From: Actinomycetes bacterium
GTDB taxonomy: Bacteria; Actinomycetota; Acidimicrobiia; Acidimicrobiales; Microtrichaceae
Assembly (NCBI GenBank): GCA_023389745.1
Contig: JAEWED010000178.1
Location: 1-38,215 of the forward strand
Direction: 5' to 3'
DNA length: 38,215 nucleotides
Each line of letters begins with the position of its first letter. The stretch's first letter is position 1. The position numbers were made by a program, and so were the translations under genes. The notes under the pieces were generated by a model. That model saw only the letters and a list, made by a program, of their open reading frames with translations. It was not told the DNA's origin and searched no databases. Shown piece by piece: positions 1 through 9,331 of the stretch.

Positions 1-62
1 GCCGTGAACACCACGAGCGCGACACACGCGGCCGCGAACCCCTTCGTCTGCTTGGTCCTCAT
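1..62 (-). CDS. 5' end of a secreted or membrane protein gene, cut by the window edge
   Basis: Only the first 20 codons are present. They read ATG, then a short basic stretch (Arg2, Lys4, Lys7), then a hydrophobic run starting FAAACVALVVF, which is a classic signal peptide or first membrane helix. The ATG overlaps the stop of the tetR gene as ATGA (59-62), so the two are almost certainly one leftward operon with coupled translation. TetR regulators often sit upstream of the exporter or membrane enzyme they control, which makes this the likely target. The product family cannot be named from 20 residues. Confidence 0.6.
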   Translation of the reverse strand, partial: MRTKQTKGFAAACVALVVFT

Positions 63-652
63 GACTGCAATGCCTCTCCCAGTAGTGGCGCCATGCCAAC
101 CACCAGCTCCTTGCGGATCCGTTGGTCGTCCTCCGACGCCAGATGTGCATCCAGTGCCATGCCGCGCAGCGCGTACATGACGACATCGAGCAGCTCGTCG
201 AACCGAGCGGTCGCTCGCCCGAGGATCTCGTCGCCGAACAGCGCTCGGACCGCGGCGCGTGCGACCTCGTCGTTCGCCTGCAGTGCGGCGGCGAGCTCCG
301 GCTGGTCGCGACTCGCCACCCACAGCTCGGCGTACGCCTGCGGCTCGGCGAGCGACACCAGGCTCGAGAGCACTTCGAGCGCGACCCGGATCCGGTCCTC
401 GGTCGGCACGGCGTCGAGCGCCTGCGCGATCTCCTCGGCGTGGGAGCGCTCGTTCAGACGATCGACCGCCGCGATCATCATGCGTTCCTTGGTGCCGAAG
501 TGGTGGAGCTGCGCGCCGCGCGTGAGCCCCGATCGGCGTGCGACCTCGGTCGTCGACGTCGCGTGGTAGCCCCGCTCGGCGAGCGAGTCGATGACCGCAT
601 CGAGCAGTCGAGCCCGCGTCTCTGCCAAGCGTTCGACGTTCCGGTCCGTCAT
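59..652 (-). CDS. TetR/AcrR-family transcriptional regulator
   Basis: About 197 residues. The N-terminal half has the TetR DNA-binding pattern: helix 1 (ARLLDAVIDSLAERGYHATS), then TTEVARRSGLTRGAQLHHFGTKERMM, where the recognition helix and the HHFGTKE turn are family hallmarks. The rest is a helical ligand-binding and dimer domain of usual length that I cannot tie to a ligand. The start is uncertain: ATG at 652 has a distant GGAGGAG, while an in-frame GTG at 679 would add nine residues. A strong near-palindrome at 695-720 just upstream fits autoregulation. The stop overlaps the start of the next leftward gene by four bases, pointing to a regulator-target operon. The divergent copper ATPase has its own CsoR-type site, so TetR need not control it. 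Confidence 0.88.
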   Translation of the reverse strand: MTDRNVERLAETRARLLDAVIDSLAERGYHATSTTEVARRSGLTRGAQLHHFGTKERMMIAAVDRLNERSHAEEIAQALDAVPTEDRIRVALEVLSSLVSLAEPQAYAELWVASRDQPELAAALQANDEVARAAVRALFGDEILGRATARFDELLDVVMYALRGMALDAHLASEDDQRIRKELVVGMAPLLGEALQS

Positions 653-694
653 GACCCGATCACCGCTCCTCCCATCCACCGTCCCTCACCCACA

Positions 695-720
695 TGCAGA
701 GTTGCACGTGCAGCGCTGCA
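695..720. promoter_or_regulatory. 26-bp near-palindrome, candidate TetR operator
   Basis: Four TGCA blocks start at 695, 703, 709 and 717, with start-to-start steps of 8, 6 and 8. The centre, TGCACGTGCA at 703-712, is a perfect palindrome; TGCAGCGCTGCA at 709-720 is a second one that overlaps it. The two 13-base halves match at 11 of 13 positions after reverse complement. It lies 16 to 43 bases upstream of the two possible tetR starts. Size, symmetry and position fit a TetR autoregulatory operator; this is inference. Confidence 0.6.
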
Positions 721-802
721 TCACAATGTGACGTGTGGCAATCGGGTGAATCCACTCAGGTCGCCACACCTGGGTAGGAGCGTCCTCGAGCGGCTTCGAC
801 CC

Positions 803-831
803 TTGTCATGGATACCCCCTGGGGGTATGGT
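803..831 (+). promoter_or_regulatory. Promoter of the copper ATPase gene
   Basis: TTGTCA (803-808) resembles a -35 box and TATGGT (826-831) a -10 box, with exactly 17 bp between them. The CsoR-type palindrome fills the spacer. Transcription would begin near 838, giving a leader of about 15 bases to the ATG at 853. Confidence 0.6.
812..828. promoter_or_regulatory. CsoR-type copper operator
   Basis: ATACCCCCTGGGGGTAT is a perfect 17-bp palindrome around one central T. It matches the G/C-tract inverted repeat known as the binding site of CsoR-family copper-sensing repressors. It fills the -35/-10 spacer of the promoter, so bound repressor would block RNA polymerase and Cu(I) would release it. 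No csoR gene is present in the window. Confidence 0.75.
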
Positions 832-852
832 CGCTCCCAAGGGGTGATCAAC

Positions 853-2975
<2,123 letters not shown>

Positions 2976-2993
2976 CGCAGCGCTCGGGCGCGG

Positions 2994-3854
2994 TCAGTCC
3001 TCGCCGACGACCCGCAGACGGGCGGGCGACACGGCGGCGTGCCCGGCGAGGCGGTCGAGCGCCGACTCCGTCGCGGCGTCGGCGGGAAGCCAGCAGACGA
3101 GTCGCTGGCCGGCGTCGGCGAGCTGCATCACCTCGTACTCCCAGTGGAGCGCACCGGCGTCCGGGTGCCGCACACGGAGACGGCCGCGACCGGGCTCGGC
3201 GTCGGCGTGGCCGTTCCAGCGCTGCGCGAACTCGGGCAGTTCGAGCAATCGACCGACGAGGGCACTGAGCCGTTCGTCGTCGCCGAGGAACAGCTGCGCG
3301 CTGCGCAGCCGGTCGACCTGTGCGTCAGCCACCGCCGACCAGTCGAGGTACACCTCGGGGTGCGCGAAGACGTGCTGGGCCAGGTTGGCCCCGTCGCCCA
3401 GGCTCAACGACTCGACCACCGCGCGCCACGCCGGGTTCGAACCGATCACGTCGCCGATCGGACCGACCACGTACGCGGGTGTCGGATCCAGGCGATCGAG
3501 CATCGCCCGCACCGATGGTGGCACCGTCGCGTCCAGCTGCGGCACCGACGGGCACAGCTGCTCCATGCGCGGCGAGTTGCCGACCGACACCAGCGCCATC
3601 AGGTGCCCGGTCTCGTCCTTGTTCAGCTGCAGCGCGTCGGCCAGCGCCAGGAGGACCTCGTGCGACGGGTTCGTGTCGCGACCCTGCTCGAGGCGCACCA
3701 GGTAGTCGACGCTCACTCCGGCGAGGGTCGCCACCTCTTCACGGCGCAACCCGGGCGTGCGACGCCGACCGTTGGGCGTCAGCCCCACCGAAGCCGGCGA
3801 GACACGCTCGCGGCGGTTCCGCAGGAAGGTCGCGAGTGCGGGCAGTTCGGTCAC
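2994..3854 (-). CDS. XRE-family regulator with MmyB-like ligand-binding domain
   Basis: 286 residues from GTG at 3854 (short-spaced GGAG upstream). The N-terminal part reads LATFLRNRRERVSP, then TPGLRREEVATLAGVSVDYLVRLEQGRD, the Cro/C1-type helix-turn-helix of the actinobacterial MmyB-like group. The C-terminal two thirds (RAMLDRLDPTPAYVVGPIGD, then SNPAWRAVV, LHWEYEVMQLAD, and a closing VCWLPADA stretch) match the MmyB-like PAS-type domain, which in relatives binds fatty acid-like ligands. These regulators usually control a neighbouring oxidoreductase or small-molecule gene; here the divergent neighbour is a YceI protein. Three direct repeats lie in the shared intergenic region. Confidence 0.88.
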   Translation of the reverse strand: MTELPALATFLRNRRERVSPASVGLTPNGRRRTPGLRREEVATLAGVSVDYLVRLEQGRDTNPSHEVLLALADALQLNKDETGHLMALVSVGNSPRMEQLCPSVPQLDATVPPSVRAMLDRLDPTPAYVVGPIGDVIGSNPAWRAVVESLSLGDGANLAQHVFAHPEVYLDWSAVADAQVDRLRSAQLFLGDDERLSALVGRLLELPEFAQRWNGHADAEPGRGRLRVRHPDAGALHWEYEVMQLADAGQRLVCWLPADAATESALDRLAGHAAVSPARLRVVGED

Positions 3855-3897
3855 CGCTCCAGTGTGCCAGCCGACTCTCCACGGATCCTGGCCCTCC

Positions 3898-3939
3898 CAC
3901 ACCCAGGCTGGGCACACCCAGGCTCGCCGCACCCAGGAG
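3898..3939. repeat. Three 15-bp direct repeats, candidate operator array
   Basis: CACACCCAGGCT occurs at 3898-3909 and 3913-3924, and a variant CGCACCCAGGAG at 3928-3939, at a regular 15-bp step. The first copy with its flank makes the small palindrome CCCAGGCTGGG (3902-3912). The array sits between the divergent XRE regulator and YceI genes, so it is a likely multi-site operator for that regulator (inference). Confidence 0.55.
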
Positions 3940-3985
3940 CGACCCGGTCTCCCGCCGGGCAGCGACCGGTCCCAGAGTCGACGTC

Positions 3986-4555
3986 ATGACCTCACTCACC
4001 GATTCCACCGCTCCCGCCCTCCCGCTCGATCCAGGCACCTGGACCGTCGACCCGAACCACTCGGCCGTGAACTTCACGATCCGCCACCTGGGGGTGTCGA
4101 AGGTGCGCGGCCAGTTCACCCGCTTCGACGCGGACGTCCGCGTCGGCCCGACGCCGGAGACGACGACAGTCACCGCGACCATCGACGTGGCCTCGGTCGA
4201 CACCGGCAACACCGACCGCGACGCGCACGTACTGCAGCCCGACATGATCGACGTGACCCTGCGGCCGACGCTGCACTTCACTTCGACGTCGATCGGCGGC
4301 GCCGGCGAGGAGTGGCAGCTGATCGGCGACCTCACGATCGGCGACGTGACCCGGCCCGTCACGCTCGACGTCGAACTGGGCGGGGTCGCCGAGTTCCCCG
4401 CCGACGGACGCCGCCACGCCGGGTTCGAGGCGACGGGTCAGATCCGTCGACAGGACTTCGAGCTGATGCCGTCGATCCCGGGCGCCATGCTCGGCGACGT
4501 CATCAAGATCGAGCTCGACCTGCAGCTCATCGAACCCGAAGGTGCCACCGACTGA
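3986..4555 (+). CDS. YceI-family lipid-binding protein
   Basis: 189 residues. The pattern PGTWTVDPNHSAVNFTIRHLG, followed by VRGQFTRFDADV, VDTGNTDRDAHVL, LTIGDVTRPVTLDVEL and the closing IPGAMLGDVIKIELDLQLI, is the YceI lipocalin-like beta barrel, which binds polyisoprenoid or other long amphiphilic chains. No signal peptide is visible, so this copy is probably cytoplasmic, as in many actinobacterial homologues. The ATG at 3986 has no clear Shine-Dalgarno; CAGAGT (3973-3978) ends 7 nt before it, similar to the leaderless starts elsewhere in the window. It is divergent from the XRE regulator and probably controlled by it. The substrate is unknown. Confidence 0.9.
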   Translation: MTSLTDSTAPALPLDPGTWTVDPNHSAVNFTIRHLGVSKVRGQFTRFDADVRVGPTPETTTVTATIDVASVDTGNTDRDAHVLQPDMIDVTLRPTLHFTSTSIGGAGEEWQLIGDLTIGDVTRPVTLDVELGGVAEFPADGRRHAGFEATGQIRRQDFELMPSIPGAMLGDVIKIELDLQLIEPEGATD

Positions 4556-4591
4556 CGGCGACCGGAACCGTCCGGTCCCCGTCCGCCTCGT

Positions 4592-4597
4592 TAGTCT
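4592..4597 (+). promoter_or_regulatory. -10 hexamer of a leaderless start
   Basis: TAGTCT ends 6 nt before GTG 4604. No Shine-Dalgarno is present, so transcription and translation probably begin together at the GTG. Confidence 0.45.
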
Positions 4598-4603
4598 CGC
4601 TGC

Positions 4604-5590
4604 GTGTCGGTCGTGACGGTGGTGCTCGGGCTGGTGCTGCTGACCGCCGGCGCCGAGCTGGTCGTCCGTGGCGGTTCCCGGTTGGCGACCCTGGCCGGTG
4701 TGTCGCCGCTGGTCGTCGGGCTGACGATCGTCGCGGTCGGCACCAGTGCGCCTGAGCTCGCCATCGGCATCGACAGCGCCCGGCAGGGCGTCGGTGACCT
4801 GGCGCTCGGCAACATCGCCGGAACGAACATCGTCAACACCCTGTTCGTGCTGGGGCTCACCGCGTTCCTGGCCGCGTTGCCGCTGCATCCGAGGGTGCCG
4901 CGCATCGACCTTCCGGTGATGGTCGGCGCTGCCGCGCTGCTGTTGGTCATGAGCCTCGACGGCCATCTGAGCGTCGCTGACGGCGTCGTGCTGATCGTCG
5001 GCGGTGTCGTCTACACCGTCGGGGTCGTGCGGACGAGCCGTCGTGAGGACCCCGAGCTCGGCGCCGAGTTCGAGGACCTGCTCGAAGGGCCCGAGCAGGA
5101 GCGTGGTCCGCTGCCACGGACGTCCGCAGTGCTCGGCAGGCAGATCGTCGTCGTGGTCGTCGGTCTCGCCCTGATCGTGCTGGGCGCCGACCGGCTGGTG
5201 TCGGGCGCGGTGTCGATCGCCACCTCGCTCGGCGTGTCCGACGCGTTCGTGGGCCTGACCGTGGTCGCCATCGGCACCTCGGCGCCGGAGCTGGTCACCG
5301 CAGTCGTCGCGAGCATCCGAGGCGAGCGCGACATCGCGGTCGGCAACCTGTTCGGGTCGAGCGTCTACAACGTGTTGATCATCCTCGGGCTGACCATCGT
5401 CGCGTCGCCCGGTGGCCTGGACGTCCCGCCGGACCTGTTGCGGTTCGACCTGCCGGTGATGCTCGCGGTGTCGATCCTGTGCATCCCCGTGTTCCTGACC
5501 GGCCACAAGGTGTCGCGCCGCGAGGGCGCGATGTTCCTGTCCCTCTACGCCGCGTACCTCGGTGTCGTGCTCTGGATGGAGCTCGCCTGA
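4604..5590 (+). CDS. Calcium/sodium (CaCA) antiporter, YrbG type
   Basis: 328 residues with about ten membrane helices. Two inverted homologous halves each carry the alpha-repeat signature: VGTSAPEL with LGNIAGTNIVN in the first half, and IGTSAPEL with VGNLFGSSVYN in the second. The acidic Glu in each GTSAPEL and the Asn residues form the ion-binding site in the CaCA superfamily. It should exchange Na+ or H+ for Ca2+ across the cytoplasmic membrane; the exact ions cannot be told from sequence. A charged loop (RTSRREDPELGAEFEDLLEG) separates the halves. It starts at GTG 4604, 48 bases after the YceI stop, with its own leaderless promoter. Its stop is only 7 bases from the stop of the convergent response regulator. 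Confidence 0.93.
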   Translation: MSVVTVVLGLVLLTAGAELVVRGGSRLATLAGVSPLVVGLTIVAVGTSAPELAIGIDSARQGVGDLALGNIAGTNIVNTLFVLGLTAFLAALPLHPRVPRIDLPVMVGAAALLLVMSLDGHLSVADGVVLIVGGVVYTVGVVRTSRREDPELGAEFEDLLEGPEQERGPLPRTSAVLGRQIVVVVVGLALIVLGADRLVSGAVSIATSLGVSDAFVGLTVVAIGTSAPELVTAVVASIRGERDIAVGNLFGSSVYNVLIILGLTIVASPGGLDVPPDLLRFDLPVMLAVSILCIPVFLTGHKVSRREGAMFLSLYAAYLGVVLWMELA

Positions 5591-5597
5591 GCCCGGG

Positions 5598-6248
5598 CTA
5601 GCGGACCAGGCCGGTCTCGTAGGCGACGATCACGAGCTGCACACGATCGCGGCAGTGCAGCTTGGTCATCGCCCGGCTCACGTGGGTCTTGGCGGTGAGC
5701 GGGCTCATGCTCAGCCGCGCGCCGATCTCGGCGTTGTTGAGGCCGTCACCGACGAGCGCGACGACGTCACGCTCACGCTCGGTCAGCACGTCGAGTCGCG
5801 CCGGGTCCGTCCGCCGAGCCTCCGGTCCTGCGAACTCCTCCATGACCCGCCGCGTCACCGCCGGGTCGATCAGCCCCTGACCAGCCGCCACGGTGCGCAC
5901 CGCGTCCTGCAGACCCTCGGCATCGAGGTCCTTGAGCAGGAAGCCCGCCGCTCCCGCGCGGATCGCGTCGAACACGTGCTCGTCGAGCTCGAACGTGGTC
6001 AGCACCACCACAGCGGTGTCCTCGAGTGTCGGATCCGACGTGATCGCCCGGGTCGCCTCGATGCCGTCCATCACCGGCATGCGCACATCCATCAGCACGA
6101 CATCGGGCTGCAGGGCTCGCACGATGCGCACCGCGTCGCAGCCGTCCGCGGCCTCGCCCACGACGACCAGATCGTCGGTCAGCTCGAGCAGCACCCGGAA
6201 CCCCGCCCGCACGATCTCCTGGTCGTCGACCAGGACGACCGTCGTCAT
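5598..6248 (-). CDS. NarL/FixJ-family response regulator (system 1)
   Basis: 216 residues. The receiver domain has the acidic pocket VDDQE (Asp8, Asp9), phosphoacceptor Asp54 in VLMDVRMP, Thr84 in VVLTT and Lys106 in FLLKD. The C-terminal LuxR-type helix-turn-helix reads LTERERDVVALVGDGLNNAEIG, then SPLTAKTHVSRAMTKL. It is the partner of the kinase just upstream, whose stop overlaps this ATG as ATGA. The whole four-gene leftward set is ABC ATPase, permease, kinase, regulator. The palindrome at 9231-9248 in front of the ABC genes is its probable target. Confidence 0.95.
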   Translation of the reverse strand: MTTVVLVDDQEIVRAGFRVLLELTDDLVVVGEAADGCDAVRIVRALQPDVVLMDVRMPVMDGIEATRAITSDPTLEDTAVVVLTTFELDEHVFDAIRAGAAGFLLKDLDAEGLQDAVRTVAAGQGLIDPAVTRRVMEEFAGPEARRTDPARLDVLTERERDVVALVGDGLNNAEIGARLSMSPLTAKTHVSRAMTKLHCRDRVQLVIVAYETGLVR

Positions 6249-7423
6249 CGCAGGCCTGTCGTCATCGATGGGCCGGTCGGCAGCTCGGCGACGACACGGA
6301 AGCCGCCCGACTCTGCACGTCCGACGTCGACCCGGCCACCGACGGCTCGTGCCCGTTCGACCATGCCGGTCAGGCCGTAACCGTGGCTGTCTGCACCTCG
6401 GTCGCCTGGACCTCGGCCGTTCGGTCCGACGCCGTCGTCGTCGACCCGTACCCGGAGCGTGCCGTCGTGGTCCGCGACGGTGATCTCCGCGTGGCGGGCA
6501 CCGCTGTGGCGGATCACGTTGGTGACCGCCTCCTGCGCGATGCGGAACCCGGCGAGCTCGACCGTCGTGGGCAGGCGTGCACCGCTGCGTTCGTCGACCA
6601 GGGTCACCTCGATCCCGGCGGCCCGCGCGGTCGACGCGATCTCGTCGAGCTGGTCGAGCCGGGGGAGCGGCGCCGACGGGTCGTCGTCGGTGCCGTGGTC
6701 GCGCAGCAGTGCCACGGTGCTGCGCAGCTCGGTCATCGCGTCACGAGACGCGTCGCGTGCGCGTTCGACCGACGTCCGTGCCACGTCGGGTCGGCTGTCG
6801 AACGCTGCGAGCGCTGCGGTCATCTGCACGTTCACGGCCGCCATGGTGTGCGCGACCACGTCGTGCACCTCGCGAGCGACTCGGGTGCGCTCCGCAGCGA
6901 CCCGCTGTTGCGCCTCGAGCTCGCGTTCCTGGGCAGCCAGCGCGACCAGCTCACGTCGCGTGCGAGCGATCTCGCCGAACGCGAGGGCGACGAGCGGCCA
7001 CAGCACCTCGAGCACCGGCGAGCCGCCGCGTGCACCGATCGGGTCGTCGCTGGTGAACCCCAACGCGCCCGACCACAGCGCGGCGACGACGCCCGCGGCG
7101 ATGGTGCGGCGTCGCGTGCCCAGGTCGGCGACGGTGTAGAGCGCGACCATGACCGGCAGGTTGAGCAGCTCGCCGTGGTGGCCGAGCAGGGACAACCCGG
7201 TGAACGCCGCGGCCGAGACGAGCGCGACCGGCACCGGCCAGCGGCGACGCACCAGCAACGGCAGCACCATCGCGATCGCGAGCACGTAGGTCCACACGTC
7301 GGCCTGCCGCGTGCCCGTCTCGTTCCACCACGCGTCCATCAGCGTCGGCCACGCCACCAAGACCGTCACCAGGATGTCGCGGACGCCCTGGGGGACGCTG
7401 CGGTAGCGCTCGGTCAGCTCCAC
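6245..7423 (-). CDS. Sensor histidine kinase, HisKA_3 family (system 1)
   Basis: 392 residues from GTG 7423. The N-terminal 155 residues hold several membrane helices (WTYVLAIAMVLPLLV, VALVSAAAFTGLSLL, LPVMVALYTVAD, and others) with no large outer domain, as in intramembrane-sensing kinases. A coiled segment (RRELVALAAQERELEAQQRV) leads to the dimerisation box REVHDVVAHTM, with phosphoacceptor His187. The ATPase domain has QEAVTNVIRHSGA, DDDGVG and HGYGLTGMVERA. It phosphorylates the response regulator it overlaps. The upstream in-frame extension is rejected because TACGCT ends 7 nt before the GTG (leaderless start) and the permease stop lies 41 bases upstream. Proximity to an ABC exporter suggests it senses a membrane-active compound or the exporter state (inference). 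Confidence 0.93.
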   Translation of the reverse strand: MELTERYRSVPQGVRDILVTVLVAWPTLMDAWWNETGTRQADVWTYVLAIAMVLPLLVRRRWPVPVALVSAAAFTGLSLLGHHGELLNLPVMVALYTVADLGTRRRTIAAGVVAALWSGALGFTSDDPIGARGGSPVLEVLWPLVALAFGEIARTRRELVALAAQERELEAQQRVAAERTRVAREVHDVVAHTMAAVNVQMTAALAAFDSRPDVARTSVERARDASRDAMTELRSTVALLRDHGTDDDPSAPLPRLDQLDEIASTARAAGIEVTLVDERSGARLPTTVELAGFRIAQEAVTNVIRHSGARHAEITVADHDGTLRVRVDDDGVGPNGRGPGDRGADSHGYGLTGMVERARAVGGRVDVGRAESGGFRVVAELPTGPSMTTGLR

Positions 7424-7430
7424 GACGCCC

Positions 7431-7436
7431 AGCGTA
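7431..7436 (-). promoter_or_regulatory. -10 hexamer of a leaderless internal promoter
   Basis: On the minus strand TACGCT ends 7 nt before GTG 7423. It would let the kinase-regulator pair be expressed independently of the upstream ABC genes. Confidence 0.45.
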
Positions 7437-7464
7437 CGGTTCACGCCCGCCACCGGTGCGGCCC

Positions 7465-8271
7465 TCAACTGTCGCGCCGGCGCAGGAGCCAGACGGCGAC
7501 GCCGACGACACCTGCGGTGTACGCCGCGACGACAAGGAGCGACGGCCACGCGCCGAGCGAGCCGACCGATTCGTGTGTGGCGTCGGAGCTCTGGCTGAGC
7601 TTCTGCAGCACCCCCGAGAGAGAGGCGCCGCCGAGCCACCGTCTCGCGTTCCCGAGCAGCGGGGCCAGCATTGCCGGCACCAGCACGACGCCGATGATGG
7701 TGCCGACGGCTCCTGCCGGGTGACGGGTGATCGAGCCGAGCCCGACGCCGAGCACCGCCATCGACGCGATCGCGACGGTCACGCCGATCAGCGCCGGCAT
7801 CGGGGTGCCGGTCGCGTAGGAGCCGTCGAGCATGAACGATCCGACTGCGAACGCTGCGGCCGACGCCGGGAGCACGATGGCGGAGGTGACCGCCGCGGTG
7901 ACGATCGACTTCGCACTGAGCACCAGCAGCGGGCGCGGGCACGCCAACAGGGTCGTTCGCATGGTGTGGCCGCGATACTCGCTGGTCACGCTCGCCGCGC
8001 CGATCGCCGCAGCGAGCAGCTGGGCGAGCGTCGCACCGCCGAGCACGCTCGCACCCAGCACGGTGTCGTCGGGTTGCAGCGATCCCGTCGCCGCGATGAG
8101 TGCAGCGAACGCCGGCAGGACGAGCGCCAGCAGCTCGATGAGCACCAGGTTCGACCTGAGGCTCCGGAACTTGATCCACTCCGAGTGGAGGGCGAGGCGC
8201 AGGTCCGCCGCTCGTCGGGTGACCTCGAGGGACGGGTCGGATGTGGCCGTCGGCGGGGTGGAGGTCGTCAT
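7465..8271 (-). CDS. ABC-2 type transporter permease
   Basis: 268 residues, six predicted membrane helices. After a cytoplasmic N-terminus the motif RLALHSEWIKFRSLRSN is typical of ABC-2 permeases that work with a separate ATPase. Helices include LVLIELLALVLPAFAALIA, AQLLAAAIGAASVTSEY (with the TSEYRGHTMRTTLLA coupling segment) and a last helix LLVVAAYTAGVVGVAVWLL. Its ATG overlaps the stop of the ATPase gene as ATGA. It should form a homodimer with two copies of the ATPase and export a lipid, peptide or drug; the substrate is not evident. The pairing with a two-component system resembles peptide-antibiotic response modules. Confidence 0.9.
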   Translation of the reverse strand: MTTSTPPTATSDPSLEVTRRAADLRLALHSEWIKFRSLRSNLVLIELLALVLPAFAALIAATGSLQPDDTVLGASVLGGATLAQLLAAAIGAASVTSEYRGHTMRTTLLACPRPLLVLSAKSIVTAAVTSAIVLPASAAAFAVGSFMLDGSYATGTPMPALIGVTVAIASMAVLGVGLGSITRHPAGAVGTIIGVVLVPAMLAPLLGNARRWLGGASLSGVLQKLSQSSDATHESVGSLGAWPSLLVVAAYTAGVVGVAVWLLRRRDS

Positions 8272-9173
8272 CGCCGCGCTCCTTCGAAGGCGACCGCCGA
8301 GGCGGTCATCTCGATGTACGCGTCCTCGAGCGAGGTGCGCGTCGGTGTGAGCTCGGTGAGGGCCGTGTCGCTGGCTCGGGCGAGCTCCCCGATGCAAGCG
8401 GTGTCGGCGCCCTGGACGCACAAGGCGCCGTCGGGGTCGATCTCGACCGTCATGCCCGCGGCTTCGAGCACCGACCGGAACGCGGTGTCGGCGGTCCGCA
8501 CGAGCGACGATCGGGGGGATTGCATCGCCAGGAACTCCTCGACGGTGGCCTCGGCGAGCAGACGACCGCGGCCGATCACGACCAGTCGGTCCGCAATCAG
8601 CTCCATCTCGCTGATCAGGTGGCTCGACACGAACACCGCCCGGCCCTCGTCCGCCAGGCCTCGCAGCAGGGCGCGCAGCCAGCGGATGCCGTCGTTGTCG
8701 AGGCCGTTGACCGGCTCGTCGAGCACGACGACCTCTGGGTCGCCGAGCAGCGCGCCGGCCAGGCCGAGTCGTTGGCGCATGCCGAGGGAGAACTCGCCGA
8801 CACGTCGGCCGGCGACCGCGTCGATCCCGGTGAGGGCGAGCACCTCGTCGACCCGGGCGCGAGGCAGACCGTTCGACGCGGCGAGGGCGGCCAGGTGGTC
8901 GCGGCCGCTGCGACCAGGGTGCGCGGCGTCGCTGTCGAGCAGTGCGCCGACGGATCGCAGCGGCGTTCGCAGCTCGCGGTACTCGACGCCGTTCACGAGC
9001 GCGGTGCCGCCGCTCGGTCGGTCGAGCCCGAGCATGACCCGCATGGTCGTGCTCTTGCCCGACCCGTTGGGACCGAGGAACCCGGTGACGTGGCCGGGGC
9101 GCACGTCGAAGCTCAGGTCGTCGATCGCCAGAGTGGCCCCGTAGCGCTTGGTGAGATGTCGCACCTCGATCAT
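8268..9173 (-). CDS. ABC transporter ATP-binding protein
   Basis: 301 residues from ATG 9173. Walker A is GPNGSGKST (34-42), the signature is FSLGMRQRL, Walker B is VVVLDEPVNGLD and the switch His is in SSHLISEMELIAD. The C-terminal 80 residues after GRGRLLAEATVEEFL form the regulatory extension common in ABC-2 drug and lantibiotic exporters of the BcrA/NatA type. It pairs with the overlapping permease downstream. No Shine-Dalgarno precedes the ATG; TACCGT ends exactly 7 nt upstream, so the mRNA is probably leaderless. First gene of the four-gene leftward unit. Confidence 0.95.
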   Translation of the reverse strand: MIEVRHLTKRYGATLAIDDLSFDVRPGHVTGFLGPNGSGKSTTMRVMLGLDRPSGGTALVNGVEYRELRTPLRSVGALLDSDAAHPGRSGRDHLAALAASNGLPRARVDEVLALTGIDAVAGRRVGEFSLGMRQRLGLAGALLGDPEVVVLDEPVNGLDNDGIRWLRALLRGLADEGRAVFVSSHLISEMELIADRLVVIGRGRLLAEATVEEFLAMQSPRSSLVRTADTAFRSVLEAAGMTVEIDPDGALCVQGADTACIGELARASDTALTELTPTRTSLEDAYIEMTASAVAFEGARR

Positions 9174-9180
9174 GGCAGCG

Positions 9181-9186
9181 ACGGTA
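9181..9186 (-). promoter_or_regulatory. -10 hexamer of a leaderless start
   Basis: On the minus strand TACCGT ends 7 nt before ATG 9173 of the ABC ATPase gene. It lies partly inside the inverted repeat at 9184-9203. Confidence 0.45.
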
Positions 9187-9203
9187 CGGATCGACCTCCG
9201 TAC
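9184..9203. promoter_or_regulatory. Inverted repeat next to the ABC operon promoter
   Basis: GTACGGA (9184-9190) and TCCGTAC (9197-9203) are perfect 7-bp arms around a 6-bp spacer. The repeat overlaps the -10 and spacer region of the leftward promoter, a position suited to a repressor site. Confidence 0.4.
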
Positions 9204-9230
9204 GGGAATCCGCCGAGCGGAGGTTCTCAT

Positions 9231-9248
9231 CTACTCCCGTGGGAGTAG
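9231..9248. promoter_or_regulatory. 8-2-8 palindrome, candidate response-regulator site
   Basis: CTACTCCC-GT-GGGAGTAG has perfect 8-bp arms and a 2-bp centre. It is 58-75 bases upstream of the ABC ATPase start and 84-101 upstream of the serine-triplet gene, so a bound NarL-type regulator could act on both divergent promoters. Confidence 0.5.
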
Positions 9249-9318
9249 TCGGGATGCCTGACGTGGCTCAGCGGGCGGCGGTCACGAAGCGGGCGACCGC
9301 ACTTCCACCTCGGCTCGA

Positions 9319-9324
9319 TAGCGT
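9319..9324 (+). promoter_or_regulatory. -10 hexamer of a leaderless start
   Basis: TAGCGT ends exactly 7 nt before ATG 9332. This selects the short start and supports the plus-strand reading of the repeat gene over its antisense. Confidence 0.5.
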
Positions 9325-9331
9325 CGACGAG

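Noticed and set aside
2994..3932. Longer start of the XRE regulator at 3932
   Set aside because: The extra 26 residues are encoded by the direct-repeat array and are Trp/Pro-rich; GTG 3854 begins right before the conserved helix-turn-helix.
6245..8179. Longer 644-codon form of the system-1 kinase
   Set aside because: The extra N-terminus overlaps the permease gene in another frame and has random composition; GTG 7423 has a leaderless promoter.
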